DNA of 64,000 nucleotides from Robertmurraya korlensis (GCF_023715225.1 NZ_JAMBNS010000001.1:124001-188000), one strand, 5' to 3'. Counted from the stretch's first letter, positions 17,372 to 26,454 are shown. The notes: a model not told the origin generated them from the letters alone. Translations and numbers: made by a program.

Positions 17372-18691
17372 TTGGCTACAAAACATGAACAAATTCTTCA
17401 ATATATTGATGAACTACCGATAGGTGAAAAAATTTCAGTAAGGCAAATTGCCAAGGCGCTTAATGTGAGTGAAGGAACAGCGTATCGTGCCATAAAGGAT
17501 GCGGAGAATAAAGGTTATGTGAGTACCATTGAACGTGTCGGAACGATTCGAATTGAAAGAAAGAAAAAAGAGAATATAGAAAAGCTGACATTTGCTGAAG
17601 TAGTAAATATTGTTGATGGACAAGTCCTCGGTGGACGTGCTGGTTTACATAAAACGTTAAATAAATTTGTCATTGGTGCGATGAAGCTTGAACAAATGAT
17701 GCGTTACACAGGTGCAGGCAACCTTCTCATAGTAGGAAACCGGACGAAAGCTCATGAATATGCTTTGAATGCTGGAGCTGCCGTTCTCATCACAGGTGGT
17801 TTTGATACGGAGGATGAAGTGAAAAGGTTGGCCGATGACCTACAGTTGCCAATTATATCAACTAGCTATGATACCTTCACGGTTGCTGCAATGATAAACC
17901 GAGCAATTTACGATCAGTTAATAAAGAAAGAAATTGTACTTGTTGAAGATATATTAACGTCAATTAACGAAACCATCTATTTAAAAACAACGGACACGAT
18001 TGAAGATTGGCATGAAAAAAATCGTGAAACAACTCATAGTCGATTTCCGGTAGTCGACCACCAAATGAAGGTGCAAGGGATGGTTACATCAAAGGACGTT
18101 ATGGGAATTGCAGATGCGACAAGCATTGAAAAAATCATGACAAAAAATCCGATGACTGTTACTGGAAAAACGAGTGTTGCCTCCTGTGCCCACTCCATGG
18201 TATGGGAAGGAATCGAGGTCCTTCCAGTTGTTGACGATAATAATCGCTTAGAGGGAATCATTAGCAGACAGGATGTACTAAAGGCTCTACAGATGATTCA
18301 ACGACAGCCTCAAGTCGGAGAAACGATTGATGATATCGTTACAAATCAGCTTGTAGTCACGAAAGGTAAAACAAAGAACGAGGACGTTCTCCGCTGTGAG
18401 GTAAGTCCTCAAATGACAAACTCAATTGGGACGATTTCCTATGGTGTTTTCACTACTATTGTGACTGAAGCAGCCAATGGTGTTCTAAGAGGATATAAAA
18501 AAGGTGATTTAGTCGTTGAAAATATGACAATTTATTTTCTAAAACCAGTTCAAATGGATAGTATATTAGAAATTTATCCGAAAGTGCTAGAGGTTGGACG
18601 TAAATTCGGGAAGGTCGATGTGGAAGTATATAACGAAAATGTATTAGTTGGGAAAGCGATGATGATGTGTCAGTTGATTGATCGACACTAG
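17372..18691 (+). CDS. ytoI: CBS/DRTGG/hotdog regulatory protein YtoI
   Basis: Encodes 439 residues. Domains in order: a winged-helix part (about 1-65, KISVRQIAKALNVSEGTAYR), a DRTGG domain (about 70-180, with ITGGFDTEDEV), a pair of CBS domains (about 190-310, SRFPVVDHQMKVQGMVTSKD and VLPVVDDNNRLEGIISRQD) and a C-terminal hotdog thioesterase-like domain (about 330-439). The layout suggests nucleotide sensing through the CBS pair with a DNA- or acyl-thioester-linked output; the actual role is unknown. The TTG at 17372 is chosen, giving MATKHEQ as I recall for the Bacillus family, with AAAGGGTGAAGG upstream. Confidence 0.93.
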   Translation: MATKHEQILQYIDELPIGEKISVRQIAKALNVSEGTAYRAIKDAENKGYVSTIERVGTIRIERKKKENIEKLTFAEVVNIVDGQVLGGRAGLHKTLNKFVIGAMKLEQMMRYTGAGNLLIVGNRTKAHEYALNAGAAVLITGGFDTEDEVKRLADDLQLPIISTSYDTFTVAAMINRAIYDQLIKKEIVLVEDILTSINETIYLKTTDTIEDWHEKNRETTHSRFPVVDHQMKVQGMVTSKDVMGIADATSIEKIMTKNPMTVTGKTSVASCAHSMVWEGIEVLPVVDDNNRLEGIISRQDVLKALQMIQRQPQVGETIDDIVTNQLVVTKGKTKNEDVLRCEVSPQMTNSIGTISYGVFTTIVTEAANGVLRGYKKGDLVVENMTIYFLKPVQMDSILEIYPKVLEVGRKFGKVDVEVYNENVLVGKAMMMCQLIDRH

Positions 18692-18725
18692 AAAAAAGGA
18701 GTTGTTCTATTAATGAACAACTCCC
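18692..18725. terminator. Terminator between ytoI and ytpI
   Basis: GGAGTTGTTC (18698-18707) pairs with GAACAACTCC near 18715-18724. The T run is on the minus-strand side, so it works best for ytpI. Confidence 0.75.
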
Positions 18726-18729
18726 CTTC

Positions 18730-19038
18730 TTACATTTGCTTCTTTAGTTCAGTTGCTTCCTTTGCTGCAAGAGGAAGGAAATACTTATAAGCTTTTATTC
18801 CACCCCAAATATTGTATGCTCCAAGGGCGATAAAAATAGCTCCTATGATATACACTACAGTTGATTGAGAAATCATGATACGATTCATTCCAAAGGATGC
18901 AATAAATAATCCTAGAGCAATATTGCTTTTAGCGGAAATCCATTTCTTTTCTGCCGGGCGGTTGGAACGAAAGAATTGGATTTTATAAAAGATATAAAAC
19001 ATAATAGATACTACAATGATAATGACAAAAATAGGCAT
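18730..19038 (-). CDS. ytpI: YtpI family membrane protein
   Basis: Encodes 102 residues. Three hydrophobic segments are visible: the N-terminal MPIFVIIIVVSIMFYIFYKI, NIALGLFIASFGMNRIM, and VVYIIGAIFIALGAYNIWGG. The FRSNRPAEKKWISAKS loop and YNIWGGIKAYKYF tail match the YtpI family of Bacillaceae, whose function is unknown. GGAGGAATT precedes the ATG. It lies on the minus strand between ytoI and nrnA, the same neighbours as in B. subtilis. Confidence 0.85.
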   Translation of the reverse strand: MPIFVIIIVVSIMFYIFYKIQFFRSNRPAEKKWISAKSNIALGLFIASFGMNRIMISQSTVVYIIGAIFIALGAYNIWGGIKAYKYFLPLAAKEATELKKQM

Positions 19039-19152
19039 ATAATTCCTCCAAGCTTCGACATTCTTCCATTATTCTACCTTGTATATAAAATAATTTCTAC
19101 TTTTTCTCTTTTTGTGTTAAAAAGAGAGTATTAGAAAAAAAGGAGATCAGCA

Positions 19153-20085
19153 ATGAAAGATCAAATAATTGAAACGATTAAACAGTACGATACTATTATT
19201 ATCCATCGACATGTTCGTCCAGATCCGGATGCGTATGGGTCACAAGGGGGATTGGCAGAAGTTTTAAAGGCTTCTTTCCCAAACAAAACGATTTACACAG
19301 TCGGGCAGGAGGAGCGGTCTTTACAATATTTGAGAAGGCTTGATGAAATAAGCGATGATACATATAATGGGGCCCTAGTTATTGTGACAGATACGGCTAA
19401 TCAAGAGCGAATTTGTGACCAAAGATACCTCTCTGGAGACAAATTGATAAAAATAGATCATCATCCAAACGAGGATCCATATGGTGATATTGTGTGGGTT
19501 GATACGACATCTAGCTCAACGAGTGAAATGATTTATGAACTTTATTTGTATGGCCAAGAAAAGGGCTTACAAATGTCAGATCAAGCAGCAAGATTATTGT
19601 ATGCAGGAATTGTGGGAGATACGGGGAGATTTCTTTACCCTAGTACGAACGATCGAACTTTCCAATATGCTGGCGAGTTGATAAAATATAATTTCTCTCG
19701 TACAGAAGTTTATGATGGAATGTACGAACTACCATTGAATGTTGTTCAATTGAATGGCTATGTTCTTCAAAATTTCGAAATGAACGAAAATGGTGTTGCA
19801 TCCATGATCCTTCCAAAGGAACTCCTTGCTAAATACGATGTAAGAGCAGCAGATGCTTCCCTTCTTGTGAGTGCTCTAGGAAGTGTACAAGGAATTAAAG
19901 CATGGGTTTTCTTTATTGAGGAACATGATCAAATTCGTGTTCGCCTTCGTTCAAAAGGCCCAGTGATTAATGGCGTTGCTAAGAAGTATAAAGGCGGAGG
20001 TCATCCTCTCGCAGCTGGAGCTTCCATTTATTCATGGGACGAAGTACCATATGTCATGAAGGATATTGAAGAAGTATGTAAGTAA
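19153..20085 (+). CDS. nrnA: NanoRNase / pAp phosphatase NrnA (DHH family)
   Basis: Encodes 310 residues, full length. It degrades very short RNAs of 2-5 nucleotides and dephosphorylates pAp in the cytoplasm. The DHH domain motifs are HRHVRPDPDAYGSQGG, IVTDTAN and DHHPNEDP. The DHHA1 domain ends with YKGGGHPLAAGASI. AAAAAGGAGATCAGCA precedes the ATG. In B. subtilis ytoI, nrnA, ytrH, ytrI and dnaE are also neighbours. A terminator follows. Confidence 0.95.
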   Translation: MKDQIIETIKQYDTIIIHRHVRPDPDAYGSQGGLAEVLKASFPNKTIYTVGQEERSLQYLRRLDEISDDTYNGALVIVTDTANQERICDQRYLSGDKLIKIDHHPNEDPYGDIVWVDTTSSSTSEMIYELYLYGQEKGLQMSDQAARLLYAGIVGDTGRFLYPSTNDRTFQYAGELIKYNFSRTEVYDGMYELPLNVVQLNGYVLQNFEMNENGVASMILPKELLAKYDVRAADASLLVSALGSVQGIKAWVFFIEEHDQIRVRLRSKGPVINGVAKKYKGGGHPLAAGASIYSWDEVPYVMKDIEEVCK

Positions 20086-20090
20086 AAGAA

Positions 20091-20120
20091 GAGGTAGGAA
20101 CTCCTTTTCGTTCCTACCTC
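20091..20120. terminator. Bidirectional hairpin between nrnA and ytrI
   Basis: GAGGTAGGAAC (20091-20101) pairs with GTTCCTACCTC (20110-20120), and the T-rich side faces the minus strand. The two genes converge here. Confidence 0.75.
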
Positions 20121-20625
20121 AATTATTAGCTAATTGCAACTCGAGTTGAATGGATAACGTAGTATAAAATACAATTTCCTTTACTTTTAATTGGTATCTT
20201 TTGTCATTGATTTTGTGTGTCCGATTTTCAATGACCTTTTTCACCCAATCACTACTTTTGAAAGCAGTATCTATATCCATCTTTAATAGTGGATTGATAT
20301 CCTCTTTAATCGCTTCTTCCACCTCATAAATGCTAAAAGAATCTAATTCATATTTCTGATTCACATTAATTTTAATTTTAATATCTTGAACGATAAGAAG
20401 TTCCTCGTTTTTCTTATTGAGTTCACGATAGTCATTTTGCCAAATATCTTTTTCCTTTTCTAAATCCTTAATACGTTCTTCTTGCTGCTTCAACTCTTTT
20501 GAGTAGGTTTCTTGCCAGTCTCCATAAATATAAAGAAATACACACCAACTGATTACTCCACCTAACGCCATACCTGCAATAAACTGCTGAACCGCACGAA
20601 GTCGGTAGAAAGGCGGGATTCTCAT
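20119..20625 (-). CDS. ytrI: Sporulation membrane protein YtrI
   Basis: Encodes 168 residues. One N-terminal membrane span (FIAGMALGGVISWCVFLYIY) is followed by a coiled coil (about 45-85, KELKQQEERIKDLEKEKD) and a C-terminal soluble part. It is a SigE-dependent membrane protein required for efficient sporulation in B. subtilis. The ATG lies one base after the ytrH stop, with CAGGAGC in the end of ytrH as its ribosome site, so the two are coupled. The SigE-type promoter upstream of ytrH should drive both. Confidence 0.9.
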   Translation of the reverse strand: MRIPPFYRLRAVQQFIAGMALGGVISWCVFLYIYGDWQETYSKELKQQEERIKDLEKEKDIWQNDYRELNKKNEELLIVQDIKIKINVNQKYELDSFSIYEVEEAIKEDINPLLKMDIDTAFKSSDWVKKVIENRTHKINDKRYQLKVKEIVFYTTLSIQLELQLANN

Positions 20626-20626
20626 A

Positions 20627-20959
20627 TTAAATATGCTCCTGCGTTAACCAGTTAATGATCGTTGCTCCTGTTTGTGCACCACCCATAGCAGTAAGAATGA
20701 GCAGGAATTGTTTAAAGATATCCTTTGTACCTCCATCTAAGAAACCTTTTTCAAAGCTATAAACCGTATCGAATGTTCCGCCTATCGCAGCAATAATTGC
20801 CCAAATCCTTATCGAAGTTGATATTCGGTAAATTTCCGTTAACATTGGTTTACCGGTCAAGAATGCAGATAGCCCACCGATGAGCGCTCCACCTAATAAA
20901 ACACCTAGAGCTATAAAATAGGCATCTATTAAAATCGATATATATGGTTGTTCGCTCAA
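20627..20959 (-). CDS. ytrH: Sporulation membrane protein YtrH
   Basis: Encodes 110 residues. It opens with SEQPYISILIDAYFIALGVLLGGALIGGLSAF (three short motifs: SEQPYIS, ALGVLLGGALIGG, GLSAFLTGKP) and carries at least two membrane spans, ending EHI. This is the YtrH family, expressed in the mother cell. The start is taken as TTG at 20959, 9 bases after GGAG; ATG at 20968 lies too close to that site. The open frame reaches far upstream into the divergent dnaE region but lacks any ribosome site there, and the result matches the roughly 110-residue family length. Confidence 0.88.
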   Translation of the reverse strand: MSEQPYISILIDAYFIALGVLLGGALIGGLSAFLTGKPMLTEIYRISTSIRIWAIIAAIGGTFDTVYSFEKGFLDGGTKDIFKQFLLILTAMGGAQTGATIINWLTQEHI

Positions 20960-20993
20960 AACAATCATCTCCACAAAATATAAGTATTGATAC

Positions 20994-21022
20994 ATCATAT
21001 GGACAAACCCAAATAAATATGA
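20994..21022 (-). promoter_or_regulatory. SigE-type promoter of ytrH-ytrI
   Basis: On the minus strand TCATATT (21022-21016) and CATATGAT (21001-20994) are spaced by 14 bases. They fit the SigE consensus KMATATT-N14/15-CATACAMT with two changes in the -10. The placement 35 bases before ytrH agrees with mother-cell expression known in B. subtilis. Confidence 0.7.
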
Positions 21023-21106
21023 GCTATTATGAAGCGAACATATTTTCTTTTTTTCGTCTATGCCCATATAATAAAAGAAGAATGAAGCAGTTAGGGTGTG
21101 ATATAG

Positions 21107-24100
21107 ATGTCGTTTGTTCACCTTCAAGTGCAAAGTGCGTTTACTTTATTATCAAGCACAGCTTCCGTTGAACAATTGGTAAAAGGAGCAAAAGAAAAGG
21201 GATTTACGATGCTTGCATTAACTGATTACAATATCATGCATGGGGCAGTCACCTTTTATAAACAATGCTTGAAGCATGAGATGAAACCGATTATTGGACT
21301 TACAGTCGATGTTCAAAGTGAAATAACTTTCAATAGGACATACCCGCTTGTACTTTTAGCGAAAAATCAAGTGGGATTCCAAAACTTAATGAAAATTTCT
21401 AGTGTTGTACAAACGAAGTCAAAGGAAGGTATTCCATTAAAATGGCTTAGACATTACGCAGCGGGATTATTTGCTATCTCACCTGGCCGTGCGGGAGAAA
21501 TCGAATCGTATTTAATAGAAAATAACGAAGAAAAAGCAGCAAAATGTGTGGAGTTATATAAGCATATATTTGGACAAGATAGCTTTTATCTGTCTTTGCA
21601 AAATCATCATGTTCCTGCTGAAACAAGTCTTTTAAACAAAGTCGTGGATCTAGGGAACTCTCATTCGGTACAAACAGTCGTTACAAATGATGTTCGATAT
21701 TTACAACAGTCTGATTCATTTTCCCATGAGTGTTTGTTAGCCATAAAAAATGGGGAGAAGTTACAGGATGATGACAGGGAACGTTTGGAGACAGACCAAT
21801 ATTATTTAAAAACGAGCTCAGAGATGGTTGAACTTTTTACAGATTTCCCTGAAGCGCTAGAAAATACATGGCGAATTGCTGAAGATTGTAATGTTATGGT
21901 GGAGTTACATAAGCAAAAGCTTCCTAAGTACCCAACGCCAGAGGGGGAAACGGCAGAAGGATTGTTAGAAAAGCTTTGCATGAAAGGACTTACTGAAAGG
22001 TACAGCCATGTAACCGAATCACACACAAATCGATTACGATACGAATTAAGCGTAATAAAGAAAATGAAATTTGCGGATTATTTTTTAATTGTTTGGGATT
22101 TTATGAGTTTTTCACGTGAGCAGCATATATTAACTGGTCCTGGTAGAGGCTCGGCAGCAGGATCATTGGTGTCATATGTGTTGTACATTACGGATGTTGA
22201 CCCGTTAAAATACAATTTATTATTTGAAAGGTTTTTAAATCCAGAACGAATTACAATGCCAGATATCGATATCGATTTTCCAGATCATCGCCGCGATGAG
22301 GTGATAGAGTATGTTGCTAACAAGTACGGAGAAGCACATGTGGCTCAAATCGTTACTTTTGGTACGTTGGCAGCAAAAGCGGCCCTTCGTGATGTTGGTA
22401 GAGCTTTTGGATTAAATACAAAGGAGCTCGAAGGTCTGTCCAGAACGGTACCTTCGCAACTGGGTATATCATTAAAAGGCGCATATGCTCAGTCGGAAAG
22501 GCTCCGTGCATTTGTCAATGAATCTTCTACTAACCAAAAACTGTTTGAAACAGCAGTGAAGCTAGAGGGTCTTCCAAGGCACACTTCAACCCATGCAGCT
22601 GGGGTAGTGATATCTGAAGAACCGCTTGTTAACACTGTCCCCATAAGTGAGGGCAGTCAATCTGTGTATCTCACTCAGTTTGCGATGGACGATCTGGAAG
22701 AGGTTGGACTTTTAAAAATGGATTTTCTGGGCTTAAGGAATTTAACACTCATAGAATCTATTATTGATATGATAAAAAAGAGAGCAAGGATCAATCTTGA
22801 TATTAAAACGATTCCTTTGGATGATCAGGATACGTATTCCATGTTAAGTCGTGGAGAAACGACGGGTGTATTCCAATTAGAGTCTGAAGGGATGAGAAAC
22901 GTATTAAAACGGTTAAAGCCAACCAATTTTGAAGATATTGTTGCGGTAAACGCTCTATACCGTCCCGGACCAATGGAAAATATTCCGATGTTTATCGATA
23001 GAAAGCATGGGAAAGAACATATTTCGTATTTGCATGAAGATTTGAAGCCGATTCTTGAAAATACGTATGGAATCATCGTGTATCAAGAACAAATCATGCA
23101 AATTGCTTCTACGATGGCAGGCTTTAGCTTAGGTGAGGCTGACTTATTAAGAAGAGCAGTTGGAAAAAAGAAAAAAGAAATCCTTGATAAAGAAAGACAG
23201 CATTTCGTTGAAGGAGCAATCACAAAAGGATATGAGACAAGCATTGCCAATGAGGTATATGATCTTATCGTAAAATTTGCAAATTATGGTTTTAATAGGA
23301 GCCATGCGGTTGCATATAGTGTGATTGCGTATCAACTTGCATACCTTAAGGCGAAATATCCTGTGTATTTTATGGCTGCGTTATTATCTTCAGTAATCGG
23401 TAACGAGTCAAAAATCGCTCAATATATAAAAGAATGTCGAGAAATGGATATTCAATTGTTGCCGCCATCCATTAATAAAAGCGGCTATACCTTCTTAGTG
23501 GAAAATCATGGTATTCGCTATAGTCTTACAGCCATTAAGGGCATAGGTGTGGCAGCTTTAAAGGGCTTGTTCGCCGCTAGAAAAAGCAAGAAATTTACGG
23601 ACTTGTTTGATTTTTGTATTCGAGTGTCAGCTAAATCAGTAAACCGCAAGGCATTAGAATCGCTCATCCATTCGGGTAGCTTCGATGAATTCGGAGAGGA
23701 CCGTGCGGTGCTGTTGGCTAGCCTTGACGTCGCTTTAGATCATGCGCAATTAGTAAATCCGGATGACGCCCAGCAGGGGGATTTATTTTCAGATGATGAG
23801 TTTTTCCTGAAACCAAAGTATGTAAACGTTGATCCGATAAGGGCTGAAGATAAACTAAGGCAGGAAAAAGAGGCACTAGGCTTATATCTTTCAGACCATC
23901 CTGTTTCGATTTATGAAAGAGAAGCAAAGTTGGAACAAGCAACGGCCATTTCCTCCATTTCAAACGAAGGAAGAAACGTTAGGGTTTTGGTGTATATTAC
24001 TGAATTGAAGAAAATCCGTACAAAAAAGGGAGAAACTATGGCTTTCTTGACTGTATCGGATCAAAGTGGTGATATGGAGGCGGTTGTGTTTCCTACTGTT

Positions 24101-24466
24101 CTTAAAAGATATTCGATTCTTTTACAACAAGGAAATATTGTAATCTTTGACGGGAAAATCGAAGATCGAAATGGAGCAAAGCAACTCATTATAGCATCGG
24201 CCAAGGAAGTTGTTAAAAACGAAGAAGCGGAGGAAGGTAATAACGTACTATATCTAAAAATACAAAAGCATCAAGAACAAGGTGAATTCTTGCACGCTTT
24301 AAAGAAATTGTTAAACAGGCATACTGGAGGAACACCTGTTATTCTTTACTACGAAGAAAACAGGAGAAGTATAAGGCTTGGTAAAGAGGATTATGTACAA
24401 CCCACATCGGTACTCTTAAGGGAAATCGAATCGCTGCTAGGTTCAGATAATGTCATTTTGAAATAA
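21107..24466 (+). CDS. dnaE: DNA polymerase III alpha subunit DnaE
   Basis: Encodes 1119 residues. It is the second replicative polymerase of Bacillus, which extends RNA primers before PolC takes over. An N-terminal PHP domain is followed by the C-family polymerase core with catalytic PDIDIDFPDHRRDEV and GPGRGSAAGSLV, a tandem helix-hairpin-helix part and a C-terminal OB fold (VLVYITELKKIRTKKGE). The PHP motifs are degenerate (HLQVQSAF, LTDYNIMHG lack typical His/Asp ligands), as partly true in B. subtilis, so proofreading is unlikely. TTAGGGTGTGATATAG precedes the ATG. A TATAAT at 21067 may be its promoter. It is divergent from ytrH. Confidence 0.97.
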   Translation: MSFVHLQVQSAFTLLSSTASVEQLVKGAKEKGFTMLALTDYNIMHGAVTFYKQCLKHEMKPIIGLTVDVQSEITFNRTYPLVLLAKNQVGFQNLMKISSVVQTKSKEGIPLKWLRHYAAGLFAISPGRAGEIESYLIENNEEKAAKCVELYKHIFGQDSFYLSLQNHHVPAETSLLNKVVDLGNSHSVQTVVTNDVRYLQQSDSFSHECLLAIKNGEKLQDDDRERLETDQYYLKTSSEMVELFTDFPEALENTWRIAEDCNVMVELHKQKLPKYPTPEGETAEGLLEKLCMKGLTERYSHVTESHTNRLRYELSVIKKMKFADYFLIVWDFMSFSREQHILTGPGRGSAAGSLVSYVLYITDVDPLKYNLLFERFLNPERITMPDIDIDFPDHRRDEVIEYVANKYGEAHVAQIVTFGTLAAKAALRDVGRAFGLNTKELEGLSRTVPSQLGISLKGAYAQSERLRAFVNESSTNQKLFETAVKLEGLPRHTSTHAAGVVISEEPLVNTVPISEGSQSVYLTQFAMDDLEEVGLLKMDFLGLRNLTLIESIIDMIKKRARINLDIKTIPLDDQDTYSMLSRGETTGVFQLESEGMRNVLKRLKPTNFEDIVAVNALYRPGPMENIPMFIDRKHGKEHISYLHEDLKPILENTYGIIVYQEQIMQIASTMAGFSLGEADLLRRAVGKKKKEILDKERQHFVEGAITKGYETSIANEVYDLIVKFANYGFNRSHAVAYSVIAYQLAYLKAKYPVYFMAALLSSVIGNESKIAQYIKECREMDIQLLPPSINKSGYTFLVENHGIRYSLTAIKGIGVAALKGLFAARKSKKFTDLFDFCIRVSAKSVNRKALESLIHSGSFDEFGEDRAVLLASLDVALDHAQLVNPDDAQQGDLFSDDEFFLKPKYVNVDPIRAEDKLRQEKEALGLYLSDHPVSIYEREAKLEQATAISSISNEGRNVRVLVYITELKKIRTKKGETMAFLTVSDQSGDMEAVVFPTVLKRYSILLQQGNIVIFDGKIEDRNGAKQLIIASAKEVVKNEEAEEGNNVLYLKIQKHQEQGEFLHALKKLLNRHTGGTPVILYYEENRRSIRLGKEDYVQPTSVLLREIESLLGSDNVILK

Positions 24467-24472
24467 TTAGCC

Positions 24473-24500
24473 TTTACATCCTTTTGTATTATGTTATATT
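24473..24500 (+). promoter_or_regulatory. Promoter of the ytsJ-regulator operon
   Basis: TTTACA (24473-24478) and TATATT (24495-24500) are spaced by 16 bases, with a TG extension (TGTTATATT) before the -10. Confidence 0.6.
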
Positions 24501-24513
24501 GTTGTAAGTATAC

Positions 24514-24526
24514 GTGGTCTGACCAC
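24514..24526 (+). promoter_or_regulatory. FadR/GntR-type operator 1 (upstream of ytsJ)
   Basis: GTGGTCTGACCAC is a perfect palindrome around one base and contains the TGGT-N3-ACCA core bound by FadR-subfamily GntR regulators. It begins 14 bases after the -10 box, near the expected transcript start, so binding would block transcription. The same 13 bases recur at 26550-26562, and a FadR-type regulator is encoded in between. Confidence 0.8.
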
Positions 24527-24578
24527 TAGATGGGGATGGAGAAAAGAAAGTTATTTTAACTAAGGGGTGGAACGCATT

Positions 24579-25817
24579 TTGACTTTACGTGAAGAAGCAT
24601 TACATATGCACAGAGTAAACAAGGGTAAGCTCGAGTCAAAATCAAAAGTTCAAGTTAGGAATGCAAATGATCTAAGTCTTGCCTATTCGCCAGGAGTGGC
24701 CGAGCCTTGTAAAGAAATTTATGACAAGCCTGAAACGGTCTATGATTATACGATGAAAGGGAATATGGTTGCTGTTGTTTCTGATGGAACAGCTGTCCTT
24801 GGACTAGGAAACATCGGTCCAGAAGCCGCACTTCCGGTTATGGAAGGAAAAGCTGTATTGTTCAAAAGCTTTGCAGGAGTGGATGCATTTCCAATCTGCT
24901 TAGGAACAACTGACGTCGAAAAAATTATTGAGACCGTTAAGTTATTAGAACCAACATTCGGGGGAATAAACCTTGAAGATATTGCTGCTCCTAATTGTTT
25001 TGTGATTGAGGAGAGGCTAAAAAAGGAAACCAATATACCTGTATTTCATGATGATCAGCACGGTACGGCAATCGTTACAGTTGCTGGTTTAGTGAATGCG
25101 TTAAAGCTAGTTGGCAAATCGATGAATGAAATCAAGGTTGTAGCTAACGGAGCTGGTGCTGCAGGGATTGCAATTATGAAACTTCTATATACCTATGGTG
25201 TACGGGATATTATTATGTGTGACACTAAAGGGGCTATATATGAAGGCAGACCATTTGGAATGAACGACATTAAAAATGAAATAGCCAAATATACAAATCG
25301 TAATCAAGAAACAGGTAGCCTTACAGACGCATTAAAAGGTGCAGATGTGTTTATTGGAGTATCCGTTGCTGGTGCCTTAACGGGTGAAATGATTCAAACA
25401 ATGAATGAGGATCCAATTATTTTCGCTATGGCGAATCCAACACCGGAGATCATGCCTGAAGAAGCAAAAAAAGCTGGAGCGAAGGTAATCGGAACAGGAC
25501 GTTCTGACTTCCCGAACCAAGTAAATAATGTACTAGCTTTCCCTGGAATCTTCAGAGGTGCTTTAGACGTAAGAGCCACACATATTAATGAAAAAATGAA
25601 AGTGGCAGCGGTTGAAGCGATTGCTAGTCTTGTTTCAGAAGATGAGCTAAGCGCTGATTACGTGATTCCGGCCCCATTTGATGCGAGAGTAGCGCCTGAG
25701 GTAGCAGCAGCAGTTGCAAAGGCAGCTATGGAAACAGGTGTAGCCAGAATGAAGGTTGACCCGCTGGAGATTAAAGCAAGAACTAGCCAGCTTTCCGTTA
25801 TTGGAAAGAGCGAGTGA
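24579..25817 (+). CDS. ytsJ: Malic enzyme (NADP-type, YtsJ-like)
   Basis: Encodes 412 residues. It decarboxylates malate to pyruvate with reduction of NAD(P); B. subtilis YtsJ is the main NADPH-producing malic enzyme. The short bacterial type is clear from KSKVQVRNANDLSLAYSPGV, the GLGNIGPEAALPVMEGKA block, VFHDDQHGTAIV and the Rossmann motif VVANGAGAAGIAIMKLL. The TTG at 24579 is chosen (MTLREEALHMHRVNKGKL), 8 bases after AAGGGGTGG; the GTG at 24567 overlaps that site. The regulator gene follows after 7 bases, so they form one operon under operator 1. Confidence 0.93.
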   Translation: MTLREEALHMHRVNKGKLESKSKVQVRNANDLSLAYSPGVAEPCKEIYDKPETVYDYTMKGNMVAVVSDGTAVLGLGNIGPEAALPVMEGKAVLFKSFAGVDAFPICLGTTDVEKIIETVKLLEPTFGGINLEDIAAPNCFVIEERLKKETNIPVFHDDQHGTAIVTVAGLVNALKLVGKSMNEIKVVANGAGAAGIAIMKLLYTYGVRDIIMCDTKGAIYEGRPFGMNDIKNEIAKYTNRNQETGSLTDALKGADVFIGVSVAGALTGEMIQTMNEDPIIFAMANPTPEIMPEEAKKAGAKVIGTGRSDFPNQVNNVLAFPGIFRGALDVRATHINEKMKVAAVEAIASLVSEDELSADYVIPAPFDARVAPEVAAAVAKAAMETGVARMKVDPLEIKARTSQLSVIGKSE

Positions 25818-25824
25818 TCTTAAA

Positions 25825-26454
25825 GTGAGTATTGAACCAGTGGAACGAGGATCAAAGGTTTATCTAGAAATTGTCAAACAGCTTCGCAATATGATTGAAC
25901 AGGATGGCTTAACACCCGGTGATAAAATTCCATCAGAGCGAGAACTTTGTGAGCGTCTTAATGTAGGACGCTCCTCTGTTCGTGAAGCTTTAAGAGCTTT
26001 AGAGCTCTTAGGACTTATTGAGACTCGTCGAGGAGAAGGTACCTTTATAAGAGATTTTCGCAGTAACCAACTTGTGCAGCTTCTTGGTACATTTGTGCTT
26101 CAAGATACAAAAGCTAAACAAGATGTGATTGAAACGAAATATTTAATTGAACTCGATTGTTTAAGACTTATCCTCCGAAGAAATAATGAAAAGCAACTAG
26201 AAGAATTAAAAGATTGGATTGAGTCTTGTGAGTTTACGGACGATCAATTTTTTATAAAAATTGTTGAGCTAGCAGATAATCATTTATTCTATCGTATTTG
26301 GTCGATATTAAATGATTACTACGATGCATTAAAGCTTCCGAAGATGGAGAGAAAGGATCCGTTTTACTCCTCAATCGTTCAAGCCTTACGAGGTGGAAAT
26401 GAGGCGGATGTACTTCGGGCCTACTATTCATTACGAAAACTGTCGAATGACTAA
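25825..26454 (+). CDS. GntR/FadR-subfamily transcription regulator
   Basis: Encodes 209 residues from a GTG at 25825 with only a weak ribosome site, suggesting coupling to ytsJ. A winged helix (about 10-75) has the GntR signature: PGDKIPSERELCERLNVG, SSVREALRALELLGLIE and RRGEGTFI. The C-terminal helical FCD-type domain (about 95-205) is somewhat short. At the positions where FCD proteins carry metal-binding His, hand alignment gives Tyr156 (LFYRI), Tyr181 (PFYSSI) and Lys205, so the usual metal site seems lost. It is flanked by two copies of GTGGTCTGACCAC, one before ytsJ (own operon) and one before accDA. I infer it regulates itself, malic enzyme and acetyl-CoA carboxylase. The B. subtilis region, as I recall it, lacks this gene. 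Confidence 0.9.
   Translation: MSIEPVERGSKVYLEIVKQLRNMIEQDGLTPGDKIPSERELCERLNVGRSSVREALRALELLGLIETRRGEGTFIRDFRSNQLVQLLGTFVLQDTKAKQDVIETKYLIELDCLRLILRRNNEKQLEELKDWIESCEFTDDQFFIKIVELADNHLFYRIWSILNDYYDALKLPKMERKDPFYSSIVQALRGGNEADVLRAYYSLRKLSND

Noticed and set aside
20944-21171. Plus-strand 75-codon frame before dnaE
   Set aside because: It covers the ytrH start, the SigE promoter and the dnaE start, with no ribosome site.
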